NCBI RefSeq assembly: GCF_001949145.1
Contig: NW_019091495.1
Span: 156,043 to 171,499, forward strand
Source of the DNA: Acanthaster planci
Taxonomy: Eukaryota > Echinodermata > Asteroidea > Valvatida > Acanthasteridae
Direction: 5' to 3'
DNA length: 15,457 bases
The stretch's first letter is position 1. Every line of letters begins with the position of its first letter. Shown one piece after another: positions 1-12,100 of the stretch. The translations under genes were made by a program, and so were the position numbers. The notes beneath the pieces were generated by a model, which was not told the origin of the DNA, made no database searches, and saw only the letters and a program-made list of their open reading frames with translations.

Positions 1-55
1 AATGACACAGGCCTAGAGCGTCAGGAATCTGTTGATTGTTCAACAGTGGGCTGCA

Positions 56-151
56 ATGGCCTCTCAGTACAACTCAAGACAAAGTCTAAGAGGCAGGCCA
101 CCTGCTGCACCAAGCAGACGATGGTCAACGGTCGGTCAACCAACAGGAAAG
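56..151 (+). CDS. Coding exon 1 (residues 1-32), start codon
   Basis: This exon holds the initiator ATG (GCA ATG G context) and encodes MASQYNSRQSLRGRPPAAPS followed by a basic stretch ending QPTGK. It ends in phase 0 at donor GTATAT. The upstream frame closes at TAG 14-16 with no intervening ATG. A possible acceptor CAG at 44-46 leaves open whether the 5' UTR is itself spliced. The peptide is Arg/Pro/Ser-rich with no hydrophobic core, so it is not a signal peptide. Its composition matches exon 2, which supports the pairing. Confidence 0.75.
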
Positions 152-3100
152 GTATATTACCTGACTTGAACATCTCATGGAAAAGTATTAGATTGTAGTG
201 CATGTGCACGGATTCTGCCCATGGGGACATGTTTCATTGTTGGGGTTTGTAGCTTTTGATCTAGTCTGAATAACTTTGACTCCACAAATCTCCTTTGTAA
301 ACATTTGGACATGGTCAGGCGATAGCAGATCACCCGATCATGTCCAGATGTTAAAAATGGCCATTCACAAATCCTTGCAGATGGTTACCTATATGATCTT
401 AGGTACTTTCCACTTGGGAGTGAATAGGATCATGTAAAGGCAGCAGTGGCATAGCCATGGGGGAGGGTAGGGTAGGAGTGCCCCCAAGGTGCTCCCCTTC
501 CCCACTGAAAAAAAAAATGGATGAATGGATATTGAACAAGGCAAACAAAAACTTGCCCCCAAAAGCCATACCACTGAAAGCTGGTGCCCCCCCCCCCAAG
601 ATACTGGTGCCCCCTTTGTGCTCCCACTAGTAAAATCCTAGCTACGCTACTGAAAGACAGACAAATGTAAGGTTATCAAGCTTGGCCATTTGCACCAAAA
701 ATAGCAACATTGAGCTGCGTACTCCCCAGGGAGCTTAGATGGTTTCAGGAGTACTTTGATTGCATAACAGCACATCGCCTTGGAGTAATGGATATTGTTA
801 GATACTTTGGGCCTTACAAATGCTCTGATTCTACAATTCAGTGTTTCCTGAAGCACAAAGATAACATTGCACTGGTCCTGAGTACCTCTTTAAATCTTGT
901 AAAAATATCAAGGGCCCTAGAATTAGCTAGGAACAAGCCATGTCATAGTGTATATCATTTAGCAAATTTTGCTTGTTACAGGCTGTTTCTGGTATCTTTA
1001 AGTGTACTCAACATAATCAGTGCTTTGTGATGGATCCAGCCGACTATTGCTTTGCCTACGGCTGGGTGTTCCAGTTATGTTCAAAGCCAGGGATAAAGGA
1101 ATGTGTCACTGTACATGAAACGAACAAGTGCAACTGAATTCAAACTTAAAGTAGGTGGGGTTTTTTGCTGAAAAATCCAATTTTGATCTTTTCTACCTCT
1201 TCCAGCCCCCAATTCCCTAATCATAGTCACAGATTTATGTTTCAAAGTCAGCATCTTTTATCTTTATTTGTATTTGTTTTTAAGCTGTTTCGCCACCTCA
1301 GTAGTTATTTTTCCTACCCAGATTTGGATATTTCTTCCTCCCTGCTTCATTGTCCAGGCAAACTACCGACCAATGACAACAAGCATGTCCAGAAGGCCAT
1401 CTCAACAACAACAGCAACGGCCGCTCCAACAAGACAGTATCCAAGAAGCAGAGAGAAGTGAGACAACACCAACAGAAAATAAACAGGTAAAAACATGATT
1501 GTTGAGATGTGGTGAACTCTATTCCAAGCAAACTATCCTAGACTACTGTGTCCTCGCATTGTTGAGATGTGGTGAGCTCTATTCCAAGTAAGCTATCCTA
1601 GACTACTGTGTCCTCGCATTGTTGAAATGTGGTGAATTCTATTTCAAGGTAGCTATCCTAGACTACTGTGTCCTTGCATTGTTGATTTCAAGGTAGCTAT
1701 CCTAGACTGCTATGTCCCAGTCTTGTAGTCGAGACCATCACAAGACCAGTCATAAGTGACAGTGTGACCAATGACAAAGGAATGCTTTTGTCGCAGTTCA
1801 TTTGAATAGCTTGTGACTTGAATTCAGACTGGAGGTCTTCTGTGGTCTAGGAAGGTCTTAAGTGGTAGCGACTACAACACTGTTATGTCCTCGCATTGTT
1901 GGGATGTGGGGAACTCTATTCCAAGCAAGCTGTCCTCGACTGCTATGTCCTCACATTGTTGAGATGTGGGGAACTCTATTCCAAGCAAGCTGTCCTCGAC
2001 TGCCATGTCCTCGCATTGTTGAGATGTGGAGAACTCTATTGCAAGATGTTCTCCGAGATTGCTCTTTCCTCGAATTACTGAGATGATCTCCCAAGTTGAG
2101 CCCTTACTCTGTGATCTTTTTTCTAATCACAGCTAAGCAATCCTGTTCCACCCTCCAAGAAGCGTTACTCTTACCGCCAGCCCTCCGATCCCAAGGTTGC
2201 TGCCGAGATTGAGGTATTGACCAAGTACATGACGGAGACCAACCTCATGAATGCCATGATGGCGGTCTGCCAGTCAGTCCTGAGACAGGAGAGTCTTCCC
2301 TACAATCCATACCCCGAGTTTGTGAGACAAATCAGACATGATGCCGAGAGGTAAGTTGTAAGTCAAAAAGGTCAGCTCTCATCAGTACAAGTTTTTTTGT
2401 ACCAGTGTTGGAATTGCCGTTTCTTTTCCAGTTATCTTTCTTCGCAGTTGGGCACATATTTAGTGCATGAGTAAAATTCCAGTTTTTCAGCAACTGTGCC
2501 GGATTGCTGTTGTTAAAAGATGTCACAGTACTATGGGCAAAACAGCATTGGCCCATGGATTCAATGCTTAGATCACATACATGAGTTTGGATGTGCTTAA
2601 AGCGCAAGGCCTTACAATCTAGTTCATCTTAAGTACTTTTACAAGTTGTCAAAAGTGGGTTTAATATAAGAGGACAAACAGTTGCAGATGTATAGTTCTT
2701 TTGTCACAGAGTAATGTGACTTGGCTTGGGAGGCTGAAGGAGTGGTAGAAAGAGATTTTCCCGTGTTGAGCTTAGCGGCCTGTGGGAACCATTGTTTCAA
2801 CCTCTTCATAGCTAGTGTTTTTCAGCTGCAGTGTAACAAATGTCTTTCCACATTATACCAGTTTCCCTTTCACCCACAGGTTCCACATGTTTGCTCAAAC
2901 CACTAAAGCCATCCAGGCAACACTTACTAGCCAGCTGCAGTCGACAACCACACCCCACATCTATGGGGTCAAAGGTCACAGCAATGCCTGGGGTCTAGAG
3001 CCTGTGATCAATGCAGTCAACCCGCAGGCATTGAAGCGTTACGATTCCCTGATTGAGGACGAAACTCCAACGAAACTTGTCCTCTCCGATGAGCAACAAG

Positions 3101-6100
3101 AGTACAGTGTAAGTTCTTGGACAACTTTGGGAAAAGTTGTCTCCCCTTTAAAAAAGACCCTTGTATCTTTGAAAATGTCGTGTGGTCCTGGCACCACTGT
3201 GCTTTGGCAAGAGGCATTTCATACCAGAGGCCACATTATGGCAATCGATATGTGTACGGACAGCTGATGGCTTAAACCAATGGGCATGCCTTTACCCTCT
3301 GCCAATAGACGTGTAAACAACTAGGTCTTGTACTGTATTGGCTTTTTATACACTCAACATCGAGGAAGTCTGTAGAGGCAGACCATGTGTTAAACTTGAC
3401 TGTTGCACGCCCTGTTGAAGTAAACATTGCTTCTCAACAGGGCCTCCCAGGGCTGCAAAATGTAAGGTTACGGTGAGATGTATTACACAAAATAGTGAAC
3501 AAATAGCTGACGAGAGACAGAATTTGTTAAGTTATTGGAAAAGTTGGCTAATAATATACCCTGACTTTTGAACAAAGCAATGTATTATATTGCTTTTTGG
3601 GGCCAAAAGTGAAACAGTCAGGAAGTGGTTAGTTTGGTAACATTTTTACCTTTTCTACCATTTTTACCTGCCCAGTAGTTATGCTGTCTGTATTCTGCAG
3701 ACTACCTTGATATAGCCTGGGCATCATATTGTCATAGGGCTCACTGCAAATAAACTTCTGATAAACGCACACATGTACAATGCAAAGAAGAATCATCGTG
3801 GCTTTTTGGGTCTCATCAGGCTGGACCAAGAGAGGACCCTATTTTCTTAGCAACAAAGGTTCCTTTGGTAGGAACTAAACTTCGTTGGTTGGCGAATGTC
3901 AGTCACATCACTACCGACAAAATGAACGCTCCCGACCAATCCGACTCTTTTCAACCGATGAGGGGGTGCTTTGCTTGAGGCAGACGGACGTGGGACTACT
4001 GGTTGTGATCCATCATTTGGACAGGTTGCCACTCTCCGCCTTGAGCAGGAGCACCCCCTCATTGGTTGAAAAGAGCCACGTTGGTCGGGGGGTATTCATT
4101 TTGTTGGTAGTGAGCCACTGTAACGCTTGCATTTCCAGTCGTTCGTTAGTTAGTACCAAAGTAGCCTCCATTGCTGAGGATGTAGCGCCCTCTCTTGGTC
4201 CAGCTTGAGGCCCATAGCAAACCGGTTCCTTATTCTTCTTGAACCAGCCAAAATGGCTGGCTGCTTTGCTAGATTGAATATTTTGAATTAAGAATAGCAA
4301 CACCAACTAACGACCCTCAAATAAAGCTATATTCATAGATACAGGATTATCATTCCTTTTTCATAATTCAGGGTCAGATTTTGGTTGCCATAGTTGGGCC
4401 AGCTGCTTTCACAGGGACGATTTATCATGAGGTACCTTCTGTAGACCTGAGAGTTGAGTACATTATTTATGGTCCAGATGTTCAAACGGTGAGCTGCTTT
4501 AGTATTGTTTTAACCACAGGGAATTTTTTGAGATGCAATTTGGTCAGTGTTGGGTTTTTGTGCTTTATTTTGCTTGCTGCCGTGGGTCCAAGGTATTTAA
4601 TGTGAGTGTTAACTAACCGTTAGACCATTTTTAAGGCCATGCAGTTGGCCTCTGCAGTGTTTTGTTTCCAAAAGCAAATCCACCCAGCTCAAAATTCAAC
4701 CAAGTGGCTACATTTCCAAATTAGGTGAATCAGTCTTGGTTGAAGACGAGAAAGGAGTGCATGTTTCCGTATTCATAGTGAGTGACCTCGCCCGCTGATT
4801 ACTTGAATTGCCCGTGGGTGACGGGTGTTAAGATTTTTTTGTAATCTGGATATTGTATTGTTAATATGTTCATTTGGATCTCCATCCAGGCTTTGTTGAT
4901 CTTCAACAGCTGCATATCTGAGGACATCCGTCGGCACTTATCAACAGACTGTCCTCACAAGATCTTAGGTAATTGTAAACGTTTCAGTTTTTGAGTGATG
5001 TTAGAAAAGTATGGTGCACGAGTCTTTTATTTATTGAACTGACGTCTACTTTATGGAGTGTCTCCAATGTGATATTTTCCCGTTGTGATCAGAATGCAAA
5101 TGAGGTATGTTCTAGTTTGGACTGTATTACATACCCCCTGTTCTGATCTGAAACAATTCTCAAATGGGTACACGTGGCATTTTCAACTTTTATTGAGAAA
5201 AAGCTAGCAGGTTTGTACATTTCCATCATCACATGTGTTATTCCCAGTCATAGATGATTGATTGAGACATGGACAGTGTTTAGAATATTGGAAATGCATC
5301 ACATTCTTTGCCCATTCCAAACTGGAACGATTCTCAAATGGGTACACCTGACATTTCTAGGCTGTTGCTCGTGTTCATGTTGCTTGTTCTTAGTTTGAAC
5401 AACTGAAGCTCTTGCTAACATGTAATAATCTTTCCACATTCTTAGGCAGTTTTTTTTTTTGTAATTTGTGACTCGGGTATTAAGACCTGCCCCACATTTC
5501 AAGACCTGTTTTATGACAACTCAAGTTGTGATTCTGCACAGGAATTCTTGTGCCAAAATCTGGACCTAATAGCCAGGTCACCAACTCTAGCGAAATTGAG
5601 TTTTGGACCGTTGAACAGGCCAGGGAGAAATGGGATGAATTCTGGGACACGGTGAGAGATGCTGTTCTACAGAAACGACCAATTGTAATACAGGTAAGTG
5701 AACTGTCATTGGTAAACTGAAAATGAACAAAAAATGTTCACAGTAAAGTTGTACATTGAAAGCCTTTAAATTCTTGTACTTTTCAGTGTTTGTTTCTCCT
5801 TGACCATGAAAACAACGAATACCGCACTGGAAACAAGCAGTTTATTTTACACTTCGTGGAAACCTCTGAGAATTCAGAAAAGGAAAAGTAAGTATGAGCA
5901 CAAAGGTGAATTCAAGTGTAGTTTTGTAGTTACGGCAGTGGTTTTTTTACACTTCGGTATTCTGAGGCACAGACATGTACTTTGCTGAAATGGCCATGAT
6001 GGCAGGAACTTTGTTCTCGAAGGGTCAAGGCAAGCCTTCCCTTGCAAAGGGTCCCAGTATTAGGAAATCAACTTGTCTGTGGGAACATTTCAGTAGGCAT

Positions 6101-9100
6101 CTAGGCAAAGACCAGAGGCAATTTGCCTCCAGTGCCTCTGTGAAGTTTCCTGCCTTGGGTCATTGACTGCTCCACTGCAGTAAGCAGTATCTAGTCTTGG
6201 ATTAGGAGAGCCTCTCCTGAATTCTCGAAAGTTTTTAGGGTTGGTTTTCTGCATTTTTTGTTTTGTTTTGTTTTCACTGTCACGCTTTTTAAAGTGTGAC
6301 CATCGTTGTTACTGCTTGAGTCTGATGGGGGGGGGTTTAAAATCTTAGCTATATCTTTGGCTTCAACTTCTGGCTTTAGTTTGTGAACATAATCTCTTGA
6401 ATTGGGACCTTTGTATTCAATGCAGCTCCATCTTTTCTCACAAAATGTCATTTTATCTGAAACGAGATTAAAATTCCATATGGTTCCAACCATAACTGTT
6501 GGAACTGATTCTAGTGCCTGAGATGAAGGCTGAAACAGATAAAGATGCAATTTGAAAAATGCTCTAGCTTGCTGTTGATAAGACTACTCGGACTTATGAG
6601 TCATTTAACTCACTGAATCTACAGGTTTAGGAGTTTTGCTGAGCTGCCCTACATGACCCTGTACGAGGGTGTCTTCCTCAAGAAGGCCCATGCCGAGGCC
6701 TATGTCATGACGCTGAAACGGCTCCAGGATAATACCAACCAGACCGCTGCCAACAGGCAGAGGCCTGACATGGAAGACAGCCTAGCTTCACTGCATGAAG
6801 CTGAGAGGGACGATGGGAATGACCTGATCTACGCTGGTGAGGTCAGAGAACCAATCCGGTGAGTTCTAGCGTTCCTATCAAGACCTAACCCCAGATCATG
6901 CCTTTAATCAACTCAATGGCGGCATGATTTTTGTGCTACTTTAAAAATCAATTTATACATGTGCCACCTCCTTTGGTCAAATGAAACATGGTAGCTGATT
7001 CCTTTTCTTGTTCACACATTTTGTGATGAAATTAATTTCTGTTCTTGTTGTGTGCAGAGAGAAATGGCAGCGGCAAATAGCTAAGTTGCACCCAGTCAGA
7101 GACGCCTTCCGACTGGCTCATCTTACCCTTTTATTGGCCCTCTCAGACAGGTAAGATCCAAGTCTGGTGCACAGTAACTATTAACTTCATTTACTCACTA
7201 TTTCGGTGTTTATTTTGGTCCTGTCTGGTTATGGAGCCAAGGGTTCATCAAGAGTGAACAAGCATTGTAGCCAAAAGACCAAGAAACCTTGAGAGAAGAC
7301 AGAGAAGAAAAATCAATTTTAGAGGGGGGACCCTGGAAGAACATTCCACGGAAGATTCATGATATCAGGTAGAGACTGATGATCCAGTCTACATGTTAAG
7401 CCTGGGTGGGATTCGAACCTAGTACCTTTCCACCAACCTGACTCTCGCTGCTCAAAGATTTAGACTTAATTACCTCTAAACATTGCAAGAGTTTAGGATT
7501 TTGATTTCCCACGGCATGAAAAAAAATGTAAAATAGTGAGTTTCTGGCTGCTATTTTTATATCTGCAGTAGCGTTGAAGGGTCAGAGGTCAGGATTGAAG
7601 TGTATCGATTTCTACACAGCACAGCTGCGTCATTTCACACAACTACAGTTCTCAACTCAACCTTACAACTTCTGGCTCATACCACAAACCAAAAGGTATG
7701 ACTTCAGCCACCAGGCCTCGGGGTCAAACACTGTGTAACTGCTAAAATGGTGGCGCTAAAGCAAATCACTTTATATCCATTTGTGAGAATTTAACATCTG
7801 GCATCTTTCTCCATACAAATACTCTGAAATTTGTAATATCAATGAACCAGAGTTTCAAACTCTGAGAATGTGTTTTATAATTTTCTGCCACCTACAACGG
7901 TGTTGAGGGCTAGTTGAGATTACTGTACTGGTGATCTGCTATATGGTAATTTAATGTCAGTTGTAAGCAGTGACTTCCGCCAACAATTTTTATCCATTTT
8001 GAAATTGCAACAAGCATTGCATGTTTACAGAGCTGGCCAGTTGTCCAGTAAATTGCCCGCGGTACCCACTGTCGCACCAGTGTATTAATTTTCCGTCATC
8101 TTGGTATGGCCATAGAATTCTGACGACCAGAGGTTATTGACCAAGCAGTTCGCCGAGTACAAGACCAGGTTACTGGCAACCGTTGATCCAGAGTTACACG
8201 CAAGATCCTCAGAGTTCCATGTCGCTCACACTGTCCTTGGCAAGGTCATGGAGCAGATGCTAGCACCGGATTCATCAGACCCCAGCAAATTGATCTTAAA
8301 GTCACTGGTAAGTATAGATTTGTTCAAGACCCCCCAAAAATCCTTTTTCTCACTTCTTCGTACAGAAAATGGACTCTTCCAATTAGTGGACAGGACAATG
8401 ACATCTGACAAGCACAAGGGTTTAAGTAAAGAAAGAAGGGACCATATTTGGTGAGAGACCGTATTTTATGTGACACCATCATTGCTCTGATGTAGTTCAA
8501 GTTGGTTCTCACGTTTTGACTAAATGCATCCTGCTCCGCAAAATGTGTCTGGAGTCACTTGTGAATTACAGGCCGTTTGAAAAATCTTGCAACAGTCGGA
8601 ACCTCGATATTTTTCATCCACACAATGTCCGTTTCATCAGGATGCCAAAATGATGCCATAATTTGACCACCATAATTAGAAGCCATTACTGCGGTGGCAC
8701 AACACTCCTGGACAGGTGGTACGCGAGCGTTACATGCCCCTTCGACCAGTAAGGTGTCATGATTTGCCACATGCACTCACGCGTCAAGCTGAAGAATGTG
8801 CATGTGAGTACGGTGCCACCGCAGTTATGGCGTCTAGCCGGATTAGTCTGTAGACTAACTTGGTCAGCATACATTGGAATTGTGCATACACTTTGCTCCA
8901 GTGCATGCATTCCAGTGCGCACAAGCTGTATCAGCGTTATGAAACAAGGCTAGGCTACAAAGCACTGCTCAAATACACTGATTACTCCCAGACTGGAGTT
9001 TCTTGAAATAATAAGCAGAAGCAGAAATACCAAGTCCATGCGTGTTCGGCTTCATATTCCTACTTGTGCCTTGTCTCTCCAGGACTTGAACACGTTGCAG

Positions 9101-12100
9101 TTCATTCAAAACTACTGCACTTCACTGCAGTTCCTGCTGATAGAGGATGCCATGTTTTTCTTCAAACGTCTGAATTTCAAGGTATTTCAAGACATCTCCT
9201 TATCAGTTTTGAGTCATGTCATGCAGCATTCTCCGTAGACATACCGCGTTCCCTAGGTTGAATGAAAGCTTGCAATTTACTCTGAGTATTCTGTAGTTTT
9301 CATCAAGAGAACAGTAAAAAATGGTGAGATAATCATTGGGATGGATCCCAAGCTGGGTGTGCACATTCAATACAAGCATCATTATTCATTTTTCAATGAA
9401 TTGCTGTGAAAATGCCGTAGAAATTTGCAGTGTTCTCGAATGAATGTGCTTAAAAGGACACTTAGTCTTCTGCAACAAAAGCTCTTCCAATGCTTACTAA
9501 TATGGGTGTAGAGCTTGCCATTAACACTCATGCTTGTTTTCATGCAAAATGCACTGGAATCAGCCTGCAGACATTCCCTTGTGTGCTTCGTTATAATTGA
9601 TTTATGTATAGAACATGCTTCATTCTGTTAGGATTCATCATGTATGTGACCTGTGGTGGTTAAATGGTGAAACTGCCTCTTATTCGGCTACCGTTTGGCC
9701 TGTTGCGGGCTGATTCATATGTGGAATGCATTAACCATGCATCTTTTACTAATGTGTAAAAATGCATCAAGTTTAATTTGTATAATGAATATGTAAAAGG
9801 TGAAGTGAATATGCAAATAAGGTATCACTTGGCAAACTATTTCATCCGCTTTCATTGCTCTGTAGAATTCAAAATATCTCCTTTCTGTTACTCAGAGCTA
9901 ATGGCCAGTGAATTTCCAAAGAATGGACACTTGACGGAATCAACTCACTTACTCTTGGAGAGAAATTTTTTTAAAAAGACACTACACAAATAAACGTCAA
10001 AAGACGATTATCAGCAGATGTCTTATTTTGTTAGAGACGTATTATTACCCTTAGAATTTCAGACATGGTTTACAGCTTTATAGTCTTTTTTGGTGTCATA
10101 CACAATAGCAGAATTATGTGACAAAAGTTCAACAAAATTCAACTTCAGCTCTTCAGGCATACACGTGATGAAAGTCAGAGTGTTCTTATTACTGAAAAAG
10201 AGTTAAGATCAGAAATGGGAAATGGTTTGGCAGTTGCTAATTGTGATCACTGGCTGGATTAACGTAGCCTTACCTACTTCCAAGCCCTGTTGCATTTCTC
10301 TGTGTGCTTGCTACTTCGGATTGCTAGACTTTAGTGAGCGGGTGCAGGGAAGCTTTCAACAGACAAGCTGCAGGAACAACTAATGGGAGCAAAAGGAAGG
10401 TAGGTCTGACCATTCATCTCAGTTTTCATGAAGAGACTCATTTTTCTCCTTCATAAATTCCTATCTGTGTGAGAAACTGTGTTGAAGTGGTACATCTTGC
10501 TCTGCAAGGAACAACTCATTGCATTGTTATTGTTAATATTTTCCTGTTTAAAGATACTATTTGGAATTAAATAGTACAAGTTGTGATGGGCTTTATCAAA
10601 GCATTTCATCTGCTGCTGAACCAAAGGGACGTTGTTAAAACCATCTGCTGCATTGTGAGCTGTGAGAAACAAATTGCCCAAATATCTTTCTGTTAGGACA
10701 CAAGGATTTAGGAACGGTTAAAGTCAAAGACTTGTGAGATTTTGTTTTACACTTATGTTAATTACAGCATTTAGAGGTTGTATGTAGTGACATAGATTAG
10801 ATTTCAAGCATGGGAACATCTTCAAAGATTAGTTAGTTTGAAGCCACCTTTGCCTGGTTGGTTCAGAATTGTGTGCGTGGTTTTAGTGGTACTGCTTCAT
10901 TTGAAGAAGTTTGCAGTGATGCAATTTCTGTTATGAGTCAGTGTGGCTCTCAAACAACGGGAGGTCTTGCTCGACGTTTTAACGAGTGAAACCTTCAGTT
11001 CTTTTGACAACTCTTGAGAATTGTTCACTCAGGGTCACAGCAAACATCCTCATATTTGGTACTTCCACCATGCCTAGTCTCAAGCCTGACAATAACAAAG
11101 CTGTTTGTGCTGCAGATTCAGCATCAAATGGTTTATCATCATCCTACAAATCACGAGGAAATCACCTCGTTGTATGGTGTATGTTAATAGGCATGTAACA
11201 ATAACAAAAGCCTAACAATATCTCAAAGCTGCCAACCTTGCTAGATTTTTAGTCTGATTTTTGAACAAAAGTCCTCTTGTTTGTTATGTTAAATTCAGCG
11301 AAGTCCTCTCAAAATACTTGGAGCAGTGGTAGGGTTGAAGAACTATTCAACTAAATGAAATGATTTGAATTGTCTCTATAATGTGTCGGCCCTGCTACGG
11401 TTAACATGTGGCTACTGTTAATATGTGACGTCTTCAGTGAATAAATTGAAAGTTTCTAAAAAAAAGATTTCATGATAGTACCTTTGAGTATAAGCAATAT
11501 AGGTAGCTGCACAGTGGTGAACAGCTGAGTTGGTGTCATTTCATTGTAGATTTGGACAAATCTTAATGGAAACATGAAATCTATCAGTCCACTCTCATCA
11601 AACACCTTCCAGTTATTTGTCACACTTTTCCTGAGAGAATTACTATGAAATCAGTAGTAGATCACACCGTGACCGAATTCACGTGTGGCAGGAGCTGGTT
11701 ATCTAATTGTTTCCGCTGTCTTCCAGCCACACCAAGGTAAATCCTCCAAGAGTAATACGTCCATCGCAGCTTCAACTCCCGACCCTGTCAAGATAAATCA
11801 TGGAGTAGAAGCGAAGGAGATTGTGCAGCAGAGAAATATTGGTTAGTGTGCAGCTGAGGAATACGTAGCAAATTTCTCTTATCCTTGTTTGATTTTTGTT
11901 CATTTAAGGTTAAGAGGCAATGTACCAGTGAAGGCTGCAGACATTCTATGCAGACAGTATTTATTTTCACTACTAGGGTCAGAAAAAACCACATTGAAGA
12001 TTACACTCGTTCATTCACTTGACTTCAGGGCATATGTATTTCTGTTGCCTCGTCTGAGTGTCTGTCCTGTCTGCTTCTTGTCTTGCAGTAATCGATGTTG

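Larger units (their letters stand above)
152..1357 (+). other. Intron 1 (1,206 bp)
   Basis: AT-rich non-coding sequence containing a stem-loop (301-351) and a hAT-type MITE (444-652). The rest (653-1340) shows no gene I can support. A frame open at 710-1030 lacks an ATG at its left end and has no convincing donor. The minus-strand frames at 389-627 are translations of the MITE. Confidence 0.72.
1487..2132 (+). other. Intron 2 (646 bp), mostly minisatellite
   Basis: Apart from about 160 bases of unique sequence (1722-1883) and the acceptor region, this intron is made of two blocks of a 60-bp tandem repeat, annotated separately. The first block begins within about 10 bases of the exon 2 donor. 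Confidence 0.82.
3109..4371 (+). other. Intron 4 (1,263 bp)
   Basis: Contains a short hairpin (3409-3443) and the large inverted pair of a dispersed repeat (3819-4217). The remaining AT-rich sequence holds nothing I recognise. Confidence 0.72.

Noticed and set aside
710-1030. 106-codon frame in intron 1, possible extra exon
   Set aside because: It begins with TTG, not ATG. An acceptor-like TTTCAG at about 743-748 exists, but there is no good donor, and exons 1 and 2 already join in phase without it.
1862-2086. Open frame of 20-residue repeats over minisatellite block B
   Set aside because: A 60-base period automatically keeps a frame open. It lies in an intron between two well-supported exons and ends in degenerate repeat.
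3885-4306. Overlapping frames of about 100 codons on both strands
   Set aside because: They cross the inverted repeat pair and mirror each other because of the palindrome. The third copy of the repeat does not keep the frame.
7403-7475. Intact tRNA gene
   Set aside because: Only the B box matches. The T stem does not pair well and no cloverleaf could be drawn.
9811-9818. ATGCAAAT octamer (POU-type site) in intron 13
   Set aside because: One 8-base match in 2.5 kb of AT-rich intron is not informative.
10986-11198. 70-codon frame in intron 13 after an acceptor-like ACTCAG
   Set aside because: No convincing donor before its stop, and exons 13 and 14 are already in matching phase.
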